In this document: piece by piece, positions 7,242-7,502 of the stretch
Numbering within the stretch: position 1 is the first letter of the stretch
Layout of the letters: every line of letters starts with the position of its first letter
NCBI GenBank assembly: GCA_043760535.1
Contig: JAYUOV010000336.1
Span: 1 to 7,502, forward strand
Direction: 5' to 3'
From: JAZKFT01 sp043760535
GTDB taxonomy: Bacteria > Bacteroidota > Bacteroidia > Chitinophagales > Chitinophagaceae
Length of the DNA: 7,502 bases
Translations under genes and position numbers: made by a program
Notes under the pieces: model-generated
Told to the model about the DNA's origin: nothing
Database searches by the model: none
Seen by the model: the letters and a program-made list of their open reading frames with translations, nothing else

Positions 7242-7324
7242 TGCCACAAAAAAAGAAGCACTAAAATTTCTCTAAGGGATAGATATATGCTTTGTAATAC
7301 TTGGTTTGTGCTTCTTTGGTGGCA
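7242..7324. repeat. Long imperfect inverted repeat after miaA (possible terminator)
   Basis: TGCCAC (7242-7247) pairs with GTGGCA (7319-7324), and AAAGAAGCAC (7252-7261) pairs with GTGCTTCTTT (7308-7317). The two stems are separated by a small internal loop (AAAA opposite G), and the apical loop is about 46 nt. The right arm is followed by GCATTTTTAAACTTTT, so the hairpin could end the miaA transcript, although the large loop is poor for an intrinsic terminator. The sequence resembles the CCACAAAG-type intergenic palindromes that I recall from Bacteroidota genomes. That link is from memory and unverified. Confidence 0.6.
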
Positions 7325-7502
7325 GCATTTTTAAACTTTTAGCCCTACTTAATTAACCCCACCTTTTCTTGTTGGCGATTTTTTCTCAGGCCATTTACCG
7401 GGTTCGCCGGTTCTGTTGTTTCAGAACTCCTTACCTACGCCTTTAAATGTGGTTATTATTCGTAAAAGCTTTTAGTGCTTATTTTTAGCGCATGCAATTA
7501 CA
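7325..7502. other. Right-edge spacer with two small adjoining hairpins, no gene called
   Basis: No ORF with a plausible start lies here. ACCGG (7397-7401) pairs with CCGGT (7407-7411), and GTTCTG (7410-7415) pairs with CAGAAC (7422-7427); the two inverted repeats share two bases. TAAAAGCTTTTA (7463-7474) is a perfect 12-bp palindrome. All three minus-strand frames meet stops within about 30 bases of the right edge, so a gene entering from the right could end there at most with a few codons. An ATG at 7492 is the only candidate for a plus-strand gene leaving the window, and it is too short to judge. Confidence 0.45.

Noticed and set aside
7492..7502. Start of a plus-strand gene at ATG 7492 preceded by TTATTTTTAG
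   Set aside because: Only three full codons are visible and the promoter-like box lacks the final G and a convincing -33 element.
1..7502. CRISPR arrays, toxin-antitoxin pairs, transposases, prophage or defence genes
   Set aside because: No spaced direct repeats of CRISPR type and no such protein motifs appear in any frame. The 'TnpR' family label of the 5694-6281 product is a database name and not evidence of mobility.

Overview
The window is ordinary chromosomal DNA of a Bacteroidota bacterium, probably a Sphingobacteriales/Chitinophagales-type lineage (my inference). The evidence is the large outer-membrane beta-barrel receptor with a carboxypeptidase-regulatory-like N-terminal domain, the lack of clear Shine-Dalgarno sequences, a good Bacteroidota-type promoter (TTG, 21 nt, TATTTTTG) in front of the tRNA gene, and an AT-leaning base composition with A/T-rich spacers.

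Layout from left to right. Bases 1-2707 (minus strand) are one uninterrupted reading frame of 902 codons that runs off the left edge: an outer membrane beta-barrel/TonB-dependent-receptor-like protein with signal peptide, CarboxypepD_reg-like domain, plug and barrel. A gene-free spacer (2708-3149) follows. Then come, still on the minus strand, a small DUF445 membrane protein (3150-3758), a 12-bp perfect terminator-like hairpin (3781-3810) and a tRNA-His(GTG) gene (3821-3895) with its promoter. The 3896-4123 segment is a divergent control region. From there the plus strand carries cca (CCA-adding enzyme, 4124-5554), a pRiA4b ORF-3-like protein with a strongly acidic tail (5694-6281) and miaA (tRNA A37 dimethylallyltransferase, 6301-7230). 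The right end (7231-7502) has no gene I can support. It holds a long imperfect inverted repeat and a second stretch with two small adjoining hairpins.

The theme of the central part is tRNA maturation. The tRNA-His gene does not encode its own CCA tail, so it needs the CCA-adding enzyme encoded divergently from it. MiaA modifies A37 of tRNAs with A36; the tRNA-His here has G36 and so should not be a substrate. The pRiA4b ORF-3-like gene and miaA are 19 nt apart and probably cotranscribed.

I see no CRISPR array, phage module, transposase or defence system, and nothing that amounts to a new biological system. The points most worth a second look are an 8-bp periodic repeat that reaches into the 3' end of cca and has an inverted partner across the spacer, a terminator directly before the DUF445 gene that leaves no room for a promoter, a possible near-leaderless cca transcript, glycine- and methionine-rich inserts in the receptor, and the repeat-like sequence at the right edge.
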